64,000 nucleotides of DNA from Cryobacterium psychrotolerans (GCF_900101115.1 NZ_FNFU01000002.1:62001-126000), one strand, 5' to 3'; positions 18,019-26,887 are shown, numbered from the stretch's first letter. Notes: generated by a model from the sequence alone, not told the origin. Translations and numbers: made by a program.

Positions 18019-18819
18019 ATGACCCGCCGGCGGAGAACTTCGAAGGGGTCCCTGGCGAGCGCAGGGCTCATCGCGGCGGTCATTCTGGCCGCGTTCCTCT
18101 ACTTCACGGATGCGCCTGCTTCTGCACCCGCCCCGCCCCCGGGCGCGTCCGCGGGTGCCACCGTGCCGGCCCCGGCCGGTCCGACGCTGGATTCCGCGGC
18201 CGCGGTCGCCGCCGTTGCCGCACTTCCCGACGCCGCATACCGGGACGACGGGAGCTATGCCGGCCACCGGGACGACCTGTTCGGTGACTCCTGGTCCTTC
18301 GACTTCGACCGGAACGGCTGCGACGCGCGCAACGACATCCTGAGCCGCGACCTCACGGCCGTCAGCCTCAAACCGGCCCGCTGTGTCGTCGAGACCGGCA
18401 CGCTCGCCGACCCGTACAGCGGCGAGAGCATCGGCTTCGTGCACGGCGCCGACACGTCGGATGACGTGCAGATCGACCACCTGCTGCCGCTCAAGGCCGT
18501 GTATGCCACCGGGGGAGCGGCCTGGACGTTCGAGAAGCGCCGGGCGCTCGCGAACGACCCGGTGAACCTGCTGGCGGTGAAGGGCTCCGAGAACGGCTCG
18601 AAGTCCGACTCCCTCCCCAGCGAGTGGCTGCCCGGGGTCTACCCGGATGTCTCGGACCGGCACGATGCGGGCCAGCGGGTCGTCTGGGACGATCTGCCCT
18701 CCGACACGGCGCTGCAGTGCTGGTATGTGAAGAAGCTGGTTCCGGTGTTCGTGGCGTACGAGCTCGGGGTGACTCCGGAGGACCGGGCGGCCATGTCAGC
18801 CGTGCTCAGAACCTGCTAG
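18019..18819 (+). CDS. Secreted or membrane-anchored HNH endonuclease family protein (DUF1524-like)
   Basis: A 266-residue protein with a basic start ([10 protein letters not shown]), one hydrophobic segment (about residues 12-32), an Ala/Pro-rich linker and an exported domain. The domain has the HNH layout of the DUF1524 group: [17 protein letters not shown], with the His expected to be the metal-activated base, then [14 protein letters not shown] and [10 protein letters not shown]97 and C115 (in RNGCDARND and PARCVVE) and a final Cys may form disulfides. Extracellular nucleases of this kind are common in Actinobacteria and may serve nutrient scavenging or competition. The ATG at 18019 has no strong ribosome site. 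Its stop overlaps that of the next gene, read from the other strand. Confidence 0.85.
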   Translation: MTRRRRTSKGSLASAGLIAAVILAAFLYFTDAPASAPAPPPGASAGATVPAPAGPTLDSAAAVAAVAALPDAAYRDDGSYAGHRDDLFGDSWSFDFDRNGCDARNDILSRDLTAVSLKPARCVVETGTLADPYSGESIGFVHGADTSDDVQIDHLLPLKAVYATGGAAWTFEKRRALANDPVNLLAVKGSENGSKSDSLPSEWLPGVYPDVSDRHDAGQRVVWDDLPSDTALQCWYVKKLVPVFVAYELGVTPEDRAAMSAVLRTC

Positions 18820-19184
18820 GGACATCCTTCCAGCAGCTGGATTCCGTGCTCGGTCTGCCGGTTGACCAGGACCGAGCCCTGGGAGTCGCAGATCGCATTC
18901 ACGAGAAGCGCGTAGCCTTCACCGTTCTGGAAGTTGCCCTTCTCACCGGCGAGGCCGAAGCCCTGGATGGTTCCGGGGGGTACGAAGGCCCAGACTTCAG
19001 GGGCCCCGGGGAACACGCTGGGCAGCCAGGCCCAGTTGCCGTGGATGATCGGCCCGCTGGTGCAGTTGGAGCCGCACGCGGCTGGTGGCTTCGAGACATT
19101 GACACAGTCCAAAGCCTGCGCGGCCGTGGGGACGAGCACAAAGGCAGCCGCGAGAGCGGCTGCGGCGAGGGTTTTTCTCAACAC
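18816..19184 (-). CDS. Small secreted cysteine-containing protein, unknown function
   Basis: A 122-residue protein with a Sec signal peptide (LRKTLAAAALAAAFVLVPTAAQA, cleavage expected after AQA). GTG 19184 is chosen because AAGGAG stands 6 bases upstream, the best ribosome site in this region. The mature part of about 99 residues starts LDCVNVSKPPAACGSNC, has five or more cysteines that could pair outside the cell, several Trp and Gly residues, and ends LLEGCP. I recognise no family. It converges on the HNH nuclease gene with a 4-base CTAG overlap of the two stops. GC content at third positions looks lower than in neighbours. Confidence 0.8.
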   Translation of the reverse strand: MLRKTLAAAALAAAFVLVPTAAQALDCVNVSKPPAACGSNCTSGPIIHGNWAWLPSVFPGAPEVWAFVPPGTIQGFGLAGEKGNFQNGEGYALLVNAICDSQGSVLVNRQTEHGIQLLEGCP

Positions 19185-19345
19185 GATTACTCCTTCGGAA
19201 TGGTTGACAGTGCATAAGAGCCGCAACCGCGTGCTGATGCCGCCCCCGATCCGGCTGCATAGAAAACCCTACTCAGAAGCGGCCGCCCGTCAACAGCGTT
19301 GGGCCTCCCGTCCTAATCCAGTTGGCAGGCCTGCGCGCGGAACTG

Positions 19346-19684
19346 CTACTCCAGGTCGTCCCAGTCGTACGCCGTGCTGAAGCCGACCTCCGTGTCGATC
19401 ACCGGCCTGGGGGAGGACAGGGCCAGGGTGCGCTTGTGCAGCTCGGAGACGAAGTCGACGGTGTTCGGCTCCTCGAGGACCGATTCCTCCGGAACGCCGA
19501 CCAGCTCGCTGGCGGGACCGACGACCATGCGCACAAGCACGGCCTTCCCGTCATCCGTGAAGGCGGGGATCTCCAGGGACTCGGCCTCATGGTTCTCCCC
19601 AAGCGCTGCCACGAACCGGAACAGCCCGTTCGCGATGTCGTCGCTCGTGAGGAACGACGCCCCGGCATAGCTCACCCTCATCAT
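19346..19684 (-). CDS. Conserved-looking small acidic protein, unknown function
   Basis: A 112-residue soluble protein beginning MMRVSYAGASFLTSDDIANG. It reads as an alpha/beta fold: RVSYAGASFLTSDDIANGLF, a central strand KAVLVRMVVGPASELVGV, then a Ser/Glu-rich tail ending DTEVGFSTAYDWDDLE. No known motif was recognised. ATG 19684 is chosen over the longer frame from 19735 because the first 17 codons overlap the upstream divergent region and AGAGTGG lies just before 19684. It is transcribed away from the glycosyltransferase pair. Confidence 0.7.
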   Translation of the reverse strand: MMRVSYAGASFLTSDDIANGLFRFVAALGENHEAESLEIPAFTDDGKAVLVRMVVGPASELVGVPEESVLEEPNTVDFVSELHKRTLALSSPRPVIDTEVGFSTAYDWDDLE

Positions 19685-19785
19685 GCGACCACTCTTTACT
19701 CGTCGTCGGCCGAGCACAACCCATTGCATGCCCAAGGCGCAGTGGTAAAGTCGCGGGGAATTCCGCTGCAGGGAGGGGAGTGTCC

Positions 19786-22026
19786 ATGGGCACGCAGGCT
19801 GAACTGGACGCGGTGCGGACCGCGGGCTCCATCCTCGAGGCCATGCGGGGTGCCGACGACCTGGCCGAAGCCGTGCGCCGGCACGGCGGGGCGCGGGACG
19901 TGCGGCTCCTCCTGCGCGCGGCGACCGACCCCGAGGATCAGCTCACCGCCATCGCCGCGATCCACGCCCTCGCGCCGCTGCCCGACGAGTCGGCCGGGAG
20001 CGCGCTCGTGTCCCTGCTCGCCAGGGACGAACCCTTTCTCCGTGAGCATGCGGCGTGGGCGCTTGGCGGGCGGCCGCCCCGTGCCGACGCGATCTCCGGG
20101 CTTGTGGCCCTGGTCGCCGCCGGTGGCTTCTCCGGGATGATCGCGCAACGCAGCCTCGAGCGCTGGGGCGCGTCGGCACCGGAACGAGTGGCGCTCGCGC
20201 TCGACGGCGCGCTCTTGGGGCTCAGCGAACCCGGGGCGAGGGCGCGGCTGGTTGAGACCGCCGGGCTCGTGCCCGGACGAATCCCCGGGCGGCTCATCCG
20301 TCGGGTGGCCCTCGACCCGGCCGAGGCCACCGAGGTGCGTGCGGCGGCGATCGCCGCGCTCGGCGATCTCGGGGCGAACCAGGCCGGGACTCGGATCGTG
20401 ACCGACCTCGCCCGCGGGACCGACTCGCTGGCCGATGTCGCGAGGCTCGCGCTGGCCGACCTGGCCGACCTGGCCGACCTGGCCGACCCGGCCGAGTCGA
20501 GCGGGCCGGCCGCACACTCCGACGTCGTGGGGCCGAGGAGGCCCGGCGTGACGATCGCGCAGGTGTTCCTGCCCGCCGACATCGACCGGGAGCTCTCCCA
20601 GGTGGGCTCGGGTGACAACGGCGGCATCGCGACGCTGCTCGTGCGGCTCGGGGACGCGCTGGTCGAAGCGGGCGCGTCGACCGGCCGCGCAGCCGATGCG
20701 CACGCCCCCGCGCCGGTCTCACGGGTGCTGACCCTGTCCAGGGGGAACCACGCCGACGCCCTGCGCGGCCTGGCCGACCTCGCCTCCTCCCGGCTCGGGC
20801 ACGTCTTCGCGACGGTTCCGTTCCTCGGCGAACCGGTGGCCTCGGTGGACGCGTGGCCGCGTCGCGTCGAGGCGCAGCGCGGGCTCCGCCGGATTCTTCG
20901 CGCGGCCGGGACGGTCGACGCTGTCCATCTCCGGATGGCCGATGTCGGCACTCTCGCAGCGGTGACGGTCGCGCGCGAACTCCGGATCCCGGTGGTCTTC
21001 ACGCTGGCGCCTGATCCCCACGCGGCGATCCACGCCCTCGAGGCGGCGGGGGAGCTGACGCGGCAGGACTTCGGCGCTGCCGACGTGCAGGAGCACTTCT
21101 GGTTCCGGACGCGACTGGCGCAGCGCGTGACCGCCGAATCCGCGCGCGTCGTGCTCTTCCCTCGGCCGGAGTTGCGGCGGGACCTTCGGCAGCTGGTGGG
21201 GGTCGACATCGACCTGGACCCGGAGCGTTTCGCCGTGGTGCCCGAAGGAATCGACCTCCAGGTGATCGAGCGGGCCGGTGCCGACGCGCTCGCCGCATCC
21301 GAGCCGGGAGGCGCCCGGCATCCTGACTTCGACGCCCTTGACGCTGTGCTCGGCGGACTCCCGGCGAATCGGCGGGGCCTGCCCCTGGCCATCACGGTCG
21401 GTCGGCTGCACACGGTGAAGGGTATGGCGACCCTCGTGGAGGCCTGGCTGGGTGACCCCGCGCTGCGCGCACGCTGCAACCTGCTCCTCGTCGGGGGCGA
21501 CCTGGAACATCCGTCGGGCGAGGAACGACGCCAGCTGGACCGGATCGACGCGGCCCTGCCGCGTGCCGAGGCGGCCGCCCGCGGACTCCTGCTCGCGGGG
21601 CACCGGGCGAACGGCACCGTGGCGCGCTGGCTGGCGGCCGCCCGCTACGGGCGCCCGGGCCTGGCCGCCCCGCATGGCGCGTACGTGTGTGCGAGCGTCA
21701 AGGAGGAATTCGGTCTCGCCCTGCTCGAGGCGCTGGCGACCGGGCTGCCGGTGGTCGCGCCCGCCGGCGGGGGACCGGCGACGTTCGTCGAAGACGGCGT
21801 GACCGGGTTCCTCGTCGACACCCGCGACGCCCGCGCGCTGGCCGGCGGGATCACCAGCGCCCTGGACCTGTCCGGCGGGGCGCGCGGCGCCGAGAACGCG
21901 GAGCGGGCGCACGCCATGGTGGCGCGGGACTTCGCCATCCAGACGATGGCGGATGCCCTCTCCCTGGTCTACCGCGCCGCCGCCGCGCCGGCGGACCCGG
22001 CGGCCGGTAAGCTGAGCGCCTCATGA
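19786..22026 (+). CDS. HEAT-repeat / GT4 glycosyltransferase fusion
   Basis: A 746-residue protein in two parts. Residues about 1-240 are helical repeats of HEAT/Armadillo type (DPEDQLTAIAAIHALAPLP, REHAAWALGG, EVRAAAIAALGDLGANQ). Residues about 260-740 form a GT-B retaining glycosyltransferase with GT4 features: an acceptor-domain strand VFTLAPDPHAA, VPEGID at the domain joint, ITVGRLHTVKGMATLVEAW, and the nucleotide-sugar motif VKEEFGLALLEALATGLPVVAP. ATG 19786 follows GGGAGGGGA at ideal spacing; GTG 19780 is an alternative. The last codons overlap the next glycosyltransferase by ATGA, so the two probably act on one glycan. Donor and acceptor are unknown; a sucrose-synthase-like origin is possible. 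Confidence 0.85.
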   Translation: MGTQAELDAVRTAGSILEAMRGADDLAEAVRRHGGARDVRLLLRAATDPEDQLTAIAAIHALAPLPDESAGSALVSLLARDEPFLREHAAWALGGRPPRADAISGLVALVAAGGFSGMIAQRSLERWGASAPERVALALDGALLGLSEPGARARLVETAGLVPGRIPGRLIRRVALDPAEATEVRAAAIAALGDLGANQAGTRIVTDLARGTDSLADVARLALADLADLADLADPAESSGPAAHSDVVGPRRPGVTIAQVFLPADIDRELSQVGSGDNGGIATLLVRLGDALVEAGASTGRAADAHAPAPVSRVLTLSRGNHADALRGLADLASSRLGHVFATVPFLGEPVASVDAWPRRVEAQRGLRRILRAAGTVDAVHLRMADVGTLAAVTVARELRIPVVFTLAPDPHAAIHALEAAGELTRQDFGAADVQEHFWFRTRLAQRVTAESARVVLFPRPELRRDLRQLVGVDIDLDPERFAVVPEGIDLQVIERAGADALAASEPGGARHPDFDALDAVLGGLPANRRGLPLAITVGRLHTVKGMATLVEAWLGDPALRARCNLLLVGGDLEHPSGEERRQLDRIDAALPRAEAAARGLLLAGHRANGTVARWLAAARYGRPGLAAPHGAYVCASVKEEFGLALLEALATGLPVVAPAGGGPATFVEDGVTGFLVDTRDARALAGGITSALDLSGGARGAENAERAHAMVARDFAIQTMADALSLVYRAAAAPADPAAGKLSAS
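20452..20487. repeat. Four perfect 9-bp repeats coding Leu-Ala-Asp
   Basis: Four copies of CTGGCCGAC in a row encode LAD four times at the end of the HEAT-repeat part of the glycosyltransferase fusion. In-frame slippage would change the linker length. Confidence 0.9.
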
Positions 22027-23336
22027 GCGTGCTTGTCATCAGCCCCGACTACGCCTCCCACCTCTACCCGCTTGCCGCCCTGGCGACCGCGTGGCGGGAC
22101 GCGGGCGAGCGGGTGGTGGTGGCCACGGGCGAAGCCACCGCCGGGATCGTCCGGTCGTTCGGCTACGACCACGTGCCGCTGCAACTGGGCCGAGGCTCCA
22201 ATCCGGGGGTGATCAGGGCCGAACAGCAACCCACCGGGGAGGATGACGCGTTGCGCGGCTTCTTCGCGGCCACCCGCAACGGGATGGTCGAGACGCTGCG
22301 GTTCCAGGCCGAGGCGCGCAGCAGCGACCTCCTCTGGAACCCGGTCGAGGTGGCCGGGGACGTGCAGCGCGTCGTCGAGCGCGTCCGACCGGATCACGTG
22401 ATTGTCGACCACCTCGCGTTCAGCGCGCGGCTGGCCCTGAAGAGCGCGGGGATCAGCCATGCGGACGTCGTGCTCGGGCATCCGACGGCCCTCCCGGTCG
22501 GCACGGAGATCTACGGGTTCGTGTCAACCTGGCCGGAGGCATTCACGCCGGGCCACGACGAGCTGGACTCGCTGCGGAGGCTGTGCGGGAGGGTGCGCGA
22601 CTCGTTCACGGTGCAGTGGAACGACGCGCTCATCCGCCTCGACCCCGGAGCGACGCCGGCGGCCGACGCGTTCACCGAGTCAGGCGATGTGCTCCTGCTC
22701 AACTATCCCGCCGAACTCCACCCCGCGGCCCGGGGGCTGCTGCTTCCGCCGCACGTCTTCCTGGGCTCTGCGGTGCGTGACGACGAGTCGGATGCCGAAA
22801 CGCGGGAGTGGCTCGCCCGGGACGCCGCCCCCGTTGTCTACGTCAGTTTCGGCAGCTTCCTCTCGGTGCGCGGGGATGTGCTCGCCCGCGTGGTGGAGGC
22901 GCTGCGCCCACTGGACGTGCGGGTGGCGCTGGCGGCGGGATCGACCGACCCGGCCGAGCTGGGTCCGATTCCCGGCTCGTGGCTGGTGCGCGAGTTCCTG
23001 CCGCAGGTCAGCCTGCTGCGCGGCTCGGCCCTGGCCGTGTCCCACGGCGGCAACAACAGCGTCACCGAGGCGATGACCCACGGCGTCCCGATGCTGCTGC
23101 TGCCCTTCTCGACCGACCAGTTCGCGGGCGCCGCCGCCGTCGAGGCGGCCGGGCTCGGCGAGGCGCTGGACCCGAACGCCGCGCCGCCGGAGAGGATCAG
23201 GGAGGCCGCCATCCGGTTGCTCGCCCTCGGGGGTGAGGCGCGGGAGCGCCTCGACCGCCTGTCCGCTTCCCTCGCGGACGATGCGGGCCCGGCCCGGGCC
23301 TTCGACGCGCTCCGGGTGGTGCCGGACCTGCGCTGA
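22023..23336 (+). CDS. GT1 family glycosyltransferase (UGT/MGT-like)
   Basis: A 437-residue GT-B fold glycosyltransferase of the UDP-glucuronosyl/macrolide type. The N-terminal acceptor half starts VLVISPDYASHLYPLAALATAW; the joint carries VVYVSFGSFLS; the C-terminal donor-binding signature is SHGGNNSVTEAMTHGVPML followed by PFSTDQFAGAAAVEAAGLG. Enzymes of this family glycosylate lipids, carotenoids or small natural products. The start overlaps the previous gene by ATGA, so it belongs to the same operon. No signal peptide or membrane helix is evident. Substrate is unknown. Confidence 0.88.
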   Translation: MSVLVISPDYASHLYPLAALATAWRDAGERVVVATGEATAGIVRSFGYDHVPLQLGRGSNPGVIRAEQQPTGEDDALRGFFAATRNGMVETLRFQAEARSSDLLWNPVEVAGDVQRVVERVRPDHVIVDHLAFSARLALKSAGISHADVVLGHPTALPVGTEIYGFVSTWPEAFTPGHDELDSLRRLCGRVRDSFTVQWNDALIRLDPGATPAADAFTESGDVLLLNYPAELHPAARGLLLPPHVFLGSAVRDDESDAETREWLARDAAPVVYVSFGSFLSVRGDVLARVVEALRPLDVRVALAAGSTDPAELGPIPGSWLVREFLPQVSLLRGSALAVSHGGNNSVTEAMTHGVPMLLLPFSTDQFAGAAAVEAAGLGEALDPNAAPPERIREAAIRLLALGGEARERLDRLSASLADDAGPARAFDALRVVPDLR

Positions 23337-23360
23337 TTCGGCCGAGCGACCCGGCGGGCC

Positions 23361-24035
23361 TCAGTCGTCGACGTCGGCGCCCGTTCCGAGGTCGGCGCAG
23401 TCGATCATCCGCACCCCGTGTTCCACCAGGTAGGGGCGGGCCCCGGTGTCGCCGGCGAGACGCTCGCCGAGCGGCGCCCAGTGCCGGCGCCCGATCACGA
23501 CCGGGTGACCGGGGCGGCCGTCGAAGCCCGCCTGGCGGAGGGTGTCGGGGCCCACGGATGTCGCGTCGTCGTCGTCCCCGGCCCCGATGAGCCGGGCCAC
23601 GACCCTGCCGTCCAGGTCGGGAACGTCGACCGGGACCACCGCGACGGCTGCCGGGGCGGGTTCGAGGGCGGCCGCCGCAGCGAGGCCGGCCCGCAGTGAG
23701 GCGGAGACGCCCTCGGCCCAGTCGACGGCGTGCACGACGACGAGGCCGCCGCCTCGTGCAGGTGTCTCGCCCCGGCCGGGCAGCAGCGATTCCGCCTCGT
23801 CGCCCCGCGCGCCGAGAACGACGATCACCGGGGAGCATCCGCCCTCGCGGAGCGCGTCGATGGCACGCAGCAGCCACGGCCGCCCGTCGTCGCCCCGGCG
23901 GAGCGCCTTGGGACTGCCGTGCCGCGATCCGGCTCCCGCGGCGAGCAGGAGCCCGGCGATCGGGGTCTGTGCGATCGGTGCCGGGGCGCTCGGTGCCGGG
24001 ACGCTGGGCGGAGGGGCGCTGTCCATGCCTGCCAT
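23361..24035 (-). CDS. MobA/MocA-like nucleotidyltransferase
   Basis: A protein of 224 residues from ATG 24035 (in-frame alternatives 24056 and 24026). After an Ala/Pro-rich lead it shows the nucleotidyltransferase signature GLLLAAGAGSRHGSPKAL, then SPVIVVLGARGDEAESLL, an acidic metal-binding strand VVPVDVPDLDG, and a C-terminal GRPGHPVVIGRRHW motif typical of the MocA/NboR branch (transfer of CMP or GMP to molybdopterin). The family is therefore MobA-like NTP transferase; a role in making the cofactor for the nearby FdhF-like enzyme is possible but other members have other substrates. A dispersed palindrome lies just upstream. Confidence 0.85.
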   Translation of the reverse strand: MAGMDSAPPPSVPAPSAPAPIAQTPIAGLLLAAGAGSRHGSPKALRRGDDGRPWLLRAIDALREGGCSPVIVVLGARGDEAESLLPGRGETPARGGGLVVVHAVDWAEGVSASLRAGLAAAAALEPAPAAVAVVPVDVPDLDGRVVARLIGAGDDDDATSVGPDTLRQAGFDGRPGHPVVIGRRHWAPLGERLAGDTGARPYLVEHGVRMIDCADLGTGADVDD

Positions 24036-24076
24036 CGTACGCAGCGGACGTTCCATCGAGCGCGACCATCGCCCGA

Positions 24077-24135
24077 CTGAGTTGCGGAAAAAGTACCTTC
24101 CCGGGCGACAGGAAGGTACTTTGTCCGCAACTCAG
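24077..24135. repeat. Dispersed intergenic palindrome, copy 2
   Basis: Two 24-base arms (24077-24100 and 24112-24135) pair at 23 of 24 positions around an 11-base loop. The arm is nearly the same as that at 12998-13056, differing mainly inside GCGGA(A/G)AAAGTACC. It lies between fliW and the MobA-like gene, both leftward, so it cannot be explained only as a convergent terminator. Confidence 0.88.
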
Positions 24136-24145
24136 CCGGCGTCGG

Positions 24146-24529
24146 TCAGGCCGCGCGGGCTCCGAGTGCGGCCTGGAGAGGCCAGTCCTGCCCGTCGAGG
24201 ATGACCTGCGCGCACGCGCCGGTTGTGGCATTGACGACGATCGGCGCCATCAGGTTCGCGGTGGTCCCGGCCTCGCCGGGGTTCACGACCACGAGCACGA
24301 ACGCATCCTCCGGAACGGTCAGCGCCAGCGCCGTGCACTGCTCGGTCGAGATGACCGGCTGGTAGTCGGTGAGGTGCACGCCGGCGTCGACGACGAACAT
24401 CCGGGTGCCGGGCGCCTCCGTGGCGCGCAGGGAGTACAGGCCGTCGGCGCCCTCGATCTCGTCGAGCGAGAAGTCCGTCAGCGGGGCGAAGCCCGGGGGA
24501 GGGGTGACGAAGGTCAGTGTCGCGCTCAT
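24146..24529 (-). CDS. fliW: Flagellar assembly factor FliW
   Basis: A 127-residue cytosolic protein that binds flagellin or CsrA; when flagellin is secreted, freed FliW sequesters CsrA and flagellin translation resumes. The family pattern is visible: an N-terminal beta-barrel (LTFVTPPPGFAPLTDFSLDEI), YSLRATEAPGTRMFVVDAGVHL, the acidic VPEDAFVLVVVNPGE strand, and the conserved NLMAPIVVNATTGACAQVIL near the end. ATG 24529 overlaps the flgL stop by ATGA. It is the last gene of the leftward flgN-flgK-flgL-fliW unit; its counterpart csrA closes the flagellar locus 28 kb away. Confidence 0.93.
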   Translation of the reverse strand: MSATLTFVTPPPGFAPLTDFSLDEIEGADGLYSLRATEAPGTRMFVVDAGVHLTDYQPVISTEQCTALALTVPEDAFVLVVVNPGEAGTTANLMAPIVVNATTGACAQVILDGQDWPLQAALGARAA

Positions 24530-25416
24530 CGGAGGAAGTCCATCAGGGTCGGCTGGAGCACGCGGGCGGTGACGGCGAGGGCCGCCTGGTAGGTGACCTC
24601 CTGGAGTTTGAGGTCCAGGATGACCTGGCCGAGGTCGAGGTCTTCGATCCCGGCGCGTTGGGACTCGAGCAGGCCGGATTGCTCCATCAGGGACTCTTCC
24701 GCTCGCTCGATTTGTTCCTGCTGGGCGCCGACCCGGGTGTGTTCGGTGGTCATGGCGCTCATCCGGGCGTCGATCTCCGTCAGACGGGAGCCGACGTTCG
24801 TGCCGTTGCGCAGGTCCGCGGCAATGGCGTCGATGAGCGCGAAGACCGAACCCGCGCCGGCGCCGAAGACGGCCGCGCCGTCGGCGTCGACCCGAACCGT
24901 GGTGTCGGGGCTGATCCGGCGCTCGACCGTGCTTCCCGGCGCCCCGCTGTGCGCATAGCCGGGGGCGCCCGAGAAGGCGACGCCCGTGTCGGAGTTGCCG
25001 GCGAAGACGCTGCGCCCGAGGTAGGACGTGTTGGCCTGGCCCAGGATCTCGCGGCGCAGGCCGTCGAGCTCCATCGCGATGGCTTCCTTCGCCGCGGGGG
25101 AGAGGGCGCCGTCGTTGGCCCCCTGCACGGTCAGGTCGCGCACGCGGTTCATGGTTGCGGATGCCGCGGACAGGGTCGCGTCGAGGGTCGACATCCAGCC
25201 GTTCCCGTCGTCGACGTTGCGGCCGTACTGTTCGGTGGCGCGCAGCTCGGCGCGCACCTTCATCGCGTCCGCGGCGGCGGTCGGGTTGTCGGAGGGGCGG
25301 GTGATCGCCTTGAGCGAGCTCGCCTGGTCCTGCAACTTCGCGAGCTGGGCCATGTTGTCGTGCAGGTTGCGCTGCGCGGCGCGCATCTGGGTGTGGCTGG
25401 TCACGCGGGCGATCAT
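24526..25416 (-). CDS. flgL: Flagellar hook-associated protein 3
   Basis: A 296-residue exported junction protein joining the hook (via FlgK) to the filament. The N-terminus has the flagellin-like D0 helix (MIARVTSHTQMRAAQRNLHD) with TRPSDNPTAAADAMKVRAEL, and the C-terminus a matching helix ending TARVLQPTLMDFLR. The internal block LGQANTSYLGRSVFAGNSDT is typical of FlgL. It starts 3 bases after the flgK stop and overlaps fliW. Expressed from the sigma-28-type promoter at 27450-27476. Confidence 0.95.
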   Translation of the reverse strand: MIARVTSHTQMRAAQRNLHDNMAQLAKLQDQASSLKAITRPSDNPTAAADAMKVRAELRATEQYGRNVDDGNGWMSTLDATLSAASATMNRVRDLTVQGANDGALSPAAKEAIAMELDGLRREILGQANTSYLGRSVFAGNSDTGVAFSGAPGYAHSGAPGSTVERRISPDTTVRVDADGAAVFGAGAGSVFALIDAIAADLRNGTNVGSRLTEIDARMSAMTTEHTRVGAQQEQIERAEESLMEQSGLLESQRAGIEDLDLGQVILDLKLQEVTYQAALAVTARVLQPTLMDFLR

Positions 25417-25419
25417 GGC

Positions 25420-26877
25420 TTACCTTCCCACCAGTCCGGTGCGGTTGATCAGGGTGTCGAGCATCTCGTCCACGGCCGTCATCACGCGGGCGGCACCCTG
25501 GTAGGCGTGCTGCAGCATGAGCAGGTTCACGTTCTCCTCGTCGAGGTCGACGGAGGAGTTGGAGAGCTGCCGGCCCCGGGCGGAGGTCGCGGTGAGGTCG
25601 GCGAGGCGTGCCTGCTGCAGCCCCATCCGCGTGTCCACGGCCACGGCCGTGACGAACGAGGCCCAGGCGGTGTCGGGGGAGGCGATGGCGGCGCCGGAGG
25701 CGTCGACTGCCTTGCCTGCGCCGAGCTGGGCGATGGCATCGGCGATGGACCCGTCGCGGGCTCCGGCTCCGGGCCGGGCCGCCGCGATCCCGCTGAGGTC
25801 GGTGGGGATGACCCGGAGGCTCAAGGCCGCCCTGGTCGGGTCGAAGGCGAAGAAGTCCAGGCCGTCCGCGAGCCCGGTGGAGTTGGTGGAGGTCGCGCCC
25901 AGGCGGTGGATGTCGTTGACGGTGGTGGCCAGGTGCGTCGCGAAGGCGTTGTACGAGGCCGCTGCCTCGGCGAGTGCGCCGCCGGTGCCGCTGCCGTTGG
26001 CGGCCGCAAGCACCGACAGGGCGCCGGCGAGTTCGCCGCCGTCGAGGGAAACCGGGGTGGCGGGGTTCGTCCAGACCAGGCGCACCGCGTCGGCCGCCGC
26101 CCCCTCGAGCCGGGTCGAGCCGGTGACGGCGATCGCGCGGGCTCGGTCGCCCGAGACGAGCGCGTTTCCGCCGATCCCAACGTCGACCGTGCCGTCGGGA
26201 AGCTCGCGCACGGTGGCGCCGCTCAGCGCGGCGATCGTTGTCGTCAAGGCGCTGCGCTGGTCGATCAGTTCGTTGGCCGATCCGCCGGTCGCGAGCACCA
26301 TCCGGATGCGCCCGTTCAGCTCGGCGACCTGGGTGGCGGCATTGTTGAGCTCGGACACCATGCCGACGGCATCCGCGCGCAGGCCGGACCACTGGGCAGT
26401 GACGGCCTGGTAGCCCTGCGAGACCTGCGTCGCCAGGTCGCCGGCCTGGCCGAGGAGCAGCGCTGCCGGCGCGGCCTCGCCGGCTCGGTTGGACATGTCC
26501 TGCCAGCCGCCCCAGAATTCCTGCAGCCGCGTGGACAGTCCGCTGTCGCCGGGTTCGCGCAGCGACGTTTCGAGCGCGCTCAGCGCGTTCGCCCGCACGG
26601 CCGAGTACCCGGCTTCCGCGGCGGAGAAGCGCACCTGCGAGTCGAACGGGGCGCTGCCGAGGCGCGCGATCCCGTCGACGGACACGCCCTGTCCGGCTCG
26701 CACTCCGCCGTCGAGCCGCCCGGCGTCGGCGGCCGCGGCGACGGAGGAGGTGGTCACGCGCTGCCGGGTGTAGCCCTCGGTGTTGGCGTTGGCGATGTTC
26801 TGGCCCACGACGTCGAGACCCTGGCGCGCGGCAACCAGTCCGGAATAGGCGGTGTTCAGTCCGCTGAAGGTGCTCAC
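25420..26877 (-). CDS. flgK: Flagellar hook-associated protein 1
   Basis: A 485-residue exported protein forming the first hook-filament junction ring. It begins STFSGLNTAYSGLVAARQGL and carries the rod/hook motif VGQNIANANTEGYTRQRV, then REPGDSGLSTRLQEFWGGW. The C-terminus has VDLDEENVNLLMLQHAYQGA, the coiled-coil helix shared with hook proteins, then ARVMTAVDEMLDTLINRTG. Length is ordinary for an actinobacterial FlgK. It lies between flgN (10 bases upstream), its export chaperone, and flgL. Confidence 0.96.
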   Translation of the reverse strand: MSTFSGLNTAYSGLVAARQGLDVVGQNIANANTEGYTRQRVTTSSVAAAADAGRLDGGVRAGQGVSVDGIARLGSAPFDSQVRFSAAEAGYSAVRANALSALETSLREPGDSGLSTRLQEFWGGWQDMSNRAGEAAPAALLLGQAGDLATQVSQGYQAVTAQWSGLRADAVGMVSELNNAATQVAELNGRIRMVLATGGSANELIDQRSALTTTIAALSGATVRELPDGTVDVGIGGNALVSGDRARAIAVTGSTRLEGAAADAVRLVWTNPATPVSLDGGELAGALSVLAAANGSGTGGALAEAAASYNAFATHLATTVNDIHRLGATSTNSTGLADGLDFFAFDPTRAALSLRVIPTDLSGIAAARPGAGARDGSIADAIAQLGAGKAVDASGAAIASPDTAWASFVTAVAVDTRMGLQQARLADLTATSARGRQLSNSSVDLDEENVNLLMLQHAYQGAARVMTAVDEMLDTLINRTGLVGR

Positions 26878-26887
26878 GTGATTCTCC

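Noticed and set aside
24146-26392. A 748-codon minus-strand frame that ends in fliW
   Set aside because: Only the last 127 codons encode FliW. The upstream part is the wrong frame of flgL and flgK.
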